A DNA stretch of 64,000 nt from Streptomyces sp. NBC_00102 (GTDB lineage: Bacteria; Actinomycetota; Actinomycetes; Streptomycetales; Streptomycetaceae): contig NZ_JAPEMC010000001.1 of the NCBI RefSeq assembly GCF_026343115.1, positions 4,855,501-4,919,500 of the forward strand. Reading direction: 5' to 3'. Below the pieces are notes generated by a model, which ran no database searches, was not told the DNA's origin, and saw only the letters and a list, made by a program, of their open reading frames with translations. Position 1 is the first letter of the stretch. Each line of letters starts with the position of its first letter. Below are positions 61,521 through 64,000 of the stretch, one piece after another. A program made the translations under genes and the position numbers.

Positions 61521-63928
61521 TACTGGCAGGCCTCGCAGGACTCGGGGTTTTCCAGGGAGCAGGCGAGGGCCTCCGCGTCGGAGTACGCCTGCTGCACGGG
61601 GACGGTGGCGGGGACGGGGGCGGCGGCCTTCGCGGTGCCGGAGGCGGCACGCGCGATCCGGGTCGCCGGGCGCGAACGCAGGTAGTACGTCGTCTTCAGC
61701 CCCTGCTTCCAGGCGTACGCGTACATCGAGGAGAGCTTGCCGATGGTCGGCGTCTCCAGGAACAGGTTGAGCGACTGGCTCTGGTCGAGGTACGGCGTAC
61801 GGGCCGCCGCCATGTCGATCAGGCCGCGCTGCGGGATCTCCCACGCCGTGCGGTACAGCGCGCGGACGTCCGCCGGGATCCAGCCGAAGCCCTGTACCGA
61901 GCCGCTCGCGTCGCGCAGCGCCTCACGGGTCCGGGCGTCCCACACTCCGAGCCGCTTCAGCTCGTCCACGAGATACGCGTTGACCTGGAGGAACTCACCG
62001 CTGAGCGTCTCGCGCTTGAAGAGGTTGGAGACCTGCGGCTCGATGCACTCGTACACCCCGGCGATCGACGCGATGGTCGCGGTCGGCGCGATGGCGAGCA
62101 GCAGCGAGTTGCGCATCCCGGTCTTCGCGATCCGGGCGCGCAGCGCCTCCCACCGCTCCGGCCAGGCCGACGCCGTGTCGTAGTGGTCGGGGTGCAGCAC
62201 CCCGCGCGCGGCACGGGTCTCGCTCCACGCGGGCAGCGGCCCGGACTTCTCGGCGAGGTCGCAGGAGGCCTCGTACGCGGCGAGCATGATCCACTCCGAG
62301 ATGCGGGTGGAGAGCTCGCGGGCCTCGGCGGAGTCGAACGGCAGCCGCAGCTGGAAGAAGACGTCCTGGAGGCCCATCGCGCCCAGACCCACCGGCCGCC
62401 AGCGGGTGTTGGAGCGGCCGGACTGCTCGGTCGGGTAGAAGTTGATGTCGACGACCCGGTCCAGGAAGGTCACGGCGGTCCGCACGGTGGCGTCCAGCCG
62501 CTCCCAGTCGATCGTCCCGTCCACGACGAACGCACCCAGGTTGACCGAACCGAGGTTGCAGACGGCGGTCTCGCCGTCCTCGGTGACTTCCAGGATCTCC
62601 GTGCAGAGGTTCGAGGAGTGGACGACCCTGCCCGGCTCGGCGGTCTGGTTGGCGGTGCGGTTGGAGGCGTCCTTGAACGTCATCCAGCCCTGACCGGTCT
62701 GCGCCAGGGTCCGCATCATCCGGCCGTACAGCTCGCGCGCGGGGATCGTCCGGCGGGCCAGGCCCTTCGCCTCGGCGGCCTTGTAGGCGACGTCGAACTC
62801 CTCGCCCCACAGGTCGACCAGCTCGGGCACGTCGGCGGGCGAGAAGAGCGACCAAACGGAGTCGGCGTCGACCCGGCGCATGAACTCGTCGGGGATCCAG
62901 TGCGCCAGGTTCAGGTTGTGCGTACGCCGCTGGTCCTCACCGGTGTTGTCGCGCAGCTCAAGGAACTCCTCGATGTCCGCGTGCCAGGTCTCCAGGTAGA
63001 CCGCGGCCGCGCCCTTGCGCCGGCCGCCCTGGTTGACCGCCGCGACGGAGGCGTCCAGCGTCTTCATGAACGGCACGATGCCGTTGGAGAGCCCGTTGGT
63101 GCCCCGGATCAGCGAACCGCGCGAGCGGATGCGCGAGAACGACAGGCCGATGCCGCCCGCGTGCTTCGAGAGCCGCGCCACCTCGTGGTACCGGCCGTAG
63201 ATCGAGTCCAGCTCGTCCAGCGGGGAGTCCAGCAGGTAGCAGGAGGACATCTGCGGGTGGCGGGTGCCCGAGTTGAAGAGCGTGGGGGAGGACGGCAGGT
63301 AGTCCAGCCGGCTCATCAGTCCGTAGAGCGCCGCGACCTCGTCCACCGCGCGCGCGGAGTCGTCCTCGGCGAGCCCGGCCGCGACCCGCAGCATGAAGTG
63401 CTGCGGGATCTCCAGCACCTGGCGGGTGATCGGGTGGCGCAGCAGGTAGCGGCTGTAGAGGGTGCGCAGCCCGAAGTAGCCGAACCGGTCGTCGGCGCCG
63501 TCCGTGAGGGCTTCCTCGACCAGCGCGTCCAGCCGCTCGGCGTGCAGCTCCACGAAGGCGGCCGTACGGTCCGCGATCAGGCCCTCGCGGTGGCCGACCG
63601 CGACCGAGGCGGAGAAGGACACCGCGCCCTCACCGGCCGCCTCGGCGGCGATGGTACGGGTCAGCAGCCGGGCGGCGAGCCGCGAGTAGGCGGGGTCCTC
63701 CGCGATCAGGCCGGCGGCCGACTCGGTGGCCAGGGTCAGCAGCTCCGCCTCGTCGGCGTGCGCGCTGCGGCCACGCAGGGCCGCCGCGGCGACCCTCCCC
63801 GGGTCGGTGTCCGGCAGGTCCGCGGTGAGGGCGGTCAGGGTGCGCAGCAGCGCGGCCCCGGGGCCGTCGGCGGGCTCGGTCGTGGTGGCGGCGGACACGG
63901 ACGCCGGATCGGCGGGCGCGATGGTCAC
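61520..63928 (-). CDS. nrdA: Class I ribonucleotide reductase, alpha subunit
   Basis: 802 aa, GTG 63928 after GAGGGAGAG. Active-site residues are visible: Cys in QMSSCYLLD, Asn-Leu-Cys-Thr-Glu in SSNLCTEI and Cys in ETAVCNLGS. The C-terminal SCEACQ tail carries the shuttle cysteines that take electrons from thioredoxin. In Streptomyces the class I enzyme is the oxygen-dependent alternative to vitamin-B12-dependent NrdJ, and its operon is repressed by B12 through a leader riboswitch. That element would lie beyond the window edge. Confidence 0.95.
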   Translation of the reverse strand: MTIAPADPASVSAATTTEPADGPGAALLRTLTALTADLPDTDPGRVAAAALRGRSAHADEAELLTLATESAAGLIAEDPAYSRLAARLLTRTIAAEAAGEGAVSFSASVAVGHREGLIADRTAAFVELHAERLDALVEEALTDGADDRFGYFGLRTLYSRYLLRHPITRQVLEIPQHFMLRVAAGLAEDDSARAVDEVAALYGLMSRLDYLPSSPTLFNSGTRHPQMSSCYLLDSPLDELDSIYGRYHEVARLSKHAGGIGLSFSRIRSRGSLIRGTNGLSNGIVPFMKTLDASVAAVNQGGRRKGAAAVYLETWHADIEEFLELRDNTGEDQRRTHNLNLAHWIPDEFMRRVDADSVWSLFSPADVPELVDLWGEEFDVAYKAAEAKGLARRTIPARELYGRMMRTLAQTGQGWMTFKDASNRTANQTAEPGRVVHSSNLCTEILEVTEDGETAVCNLGSVNLGAFVVDGTIDWERLDATVRTAVTFLDRVVDINFYPTEQSGRSNTRWRPVGLGAMGLQDVFFQLRLPFDSAEARELSTRISEWIMLAAYEASCDLAEKSGPLPAWSETRAARGVLHPDHYDTASAWPERWEALRARIAKTGMRNSLLLAIAPTATIASIAGVYECIEPQVSNLFKRETLSGEFLQVNAYLVDELKRLGVWDARTREALRDASGSVQGFGWIPADVRALYRTAWEIPQRGLIDMAAARTPYLDQSQSLNLFLETPTIGKLSSMYAYAWKQGLKTTYYLRSRPATRIARAASGTAKAAAPVPATVPVQQAYSDAEALACSLENPESCEACQ

Positions 63929-64000
63929 GGTGGTGCTCTCCCTCGCTCGGCTCTGGACCGGCGGGGGGAGGGGAGGGCCGCGGGGCGCGCCACCTGGAGA
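63929..64000 (-). promoter_or_regulatory. Proximal nrdA leader, cut by window edge
   Basis: 72 nt of 5' untranslated sequence with the ribosome-binding site GAGGGAGAG. Too short to show or exclude the cobalamin riboswitch expected upstream. Confidence 0.4.

Noticed and set aside
63929..64000. Cobalamin riboswitch in the nrdA leader
   Set aside because: Expected from the literature, but the 72 nt in the window hold no B12-box; it would be outside.

Overview
The window is a very GC-rich stretch of actinobacterial chromosome, almost certainly Streptomyces. Supporting signs are the strong third-position GC bias (which produces long antisense shadow frames), frequent GTG starts, GC-rich perfect inverted repeats between convergent genes, and a gene set that includes wblC/whiB7, sigR-rsrA, catR-katA, hisN and a class I nrdAB pair. 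From memory, the order matches the Streptomyces coelicolor core region around SCO5183-SCO5226. Its left half also matches the mycobacterial block Rv3192c-Rv3204. I could not check either comparison here.

Region 1 (1-20.8 kb) is a DNA-repair and redox block. It holds a truncated lipoprotein peptidase, a flippase-like membrane protein with a kinase-like middle domain, an alkyltransferase-like protein (ATL), and two consecutive SF1 helicase-nucleases resembling AdnA and AdnB. An M20 dipeptidase, NudC, a MerR-SDR pair with a textbook MerR promoter, a mycoredoxin with a perfect sigma-R promoter, and UvrD2 follow. The block ends with wblC, whose roughly 600-nt leader carries an upstream ORF and an intrinsic terminator, the layout of translation-coupled attenuation.

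Region 2 (20.9-23.4 kb) looks like an accessory insertion: a SAM methyltransferase, a 0.5-kb non-coding stretch, a small zinc-ribbon protein, a 76-aa orphan and a DUF6882-type protein. Region 3 (23.5-39.7 kb) returns to conserved actinobacterial genes: an AarF/ABC1 kinase, a ThiF-like protein, a YgjP-like metallopeptidase, a TerD-AIM24 fusion with two further AIM24 genes, a Nudix hydrolase coupled to a DUF2342 protein, an SDR, MoaE, a PDZ-Lon membrane protease, a PPA1309-family protein and UPF0182.

Region 4 (39.7-42.4 kb) has two identical initiator tRNA genes with near-identical terminators flanking a Sel1-repeat protein. Region 5 (42.4-51.3 kb) has the catR-katA peroxide module, a CBS protein, hisN, an SMR transporter, rsgA-aroA, an M50-like protein, an SRAP (HMCES/YedK) protein and an alpha/beta hydrolase. 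Region 6 (51.3-64 kb) has sigR-rsrA with an autoregulatory sigma-R promoter, a translationally coupled pair of membrane HD-domain proteins, a TPR protein, peptide deformylase, a secreted D-Ala-D-Ala carboxypeptidase, a GlxA-type regulator, two small or orphan genes and the nrdA-nrdB operon running off the right edge.

The strongest candidates for new biology are the wblC leader, the sigma-R promoter that ties the mycoredoxin gene to the sigR-rsrA switch 35 kb away, the TerD/AIM24 cassette, and the asymmetry between the two AdnAB-like subunits.
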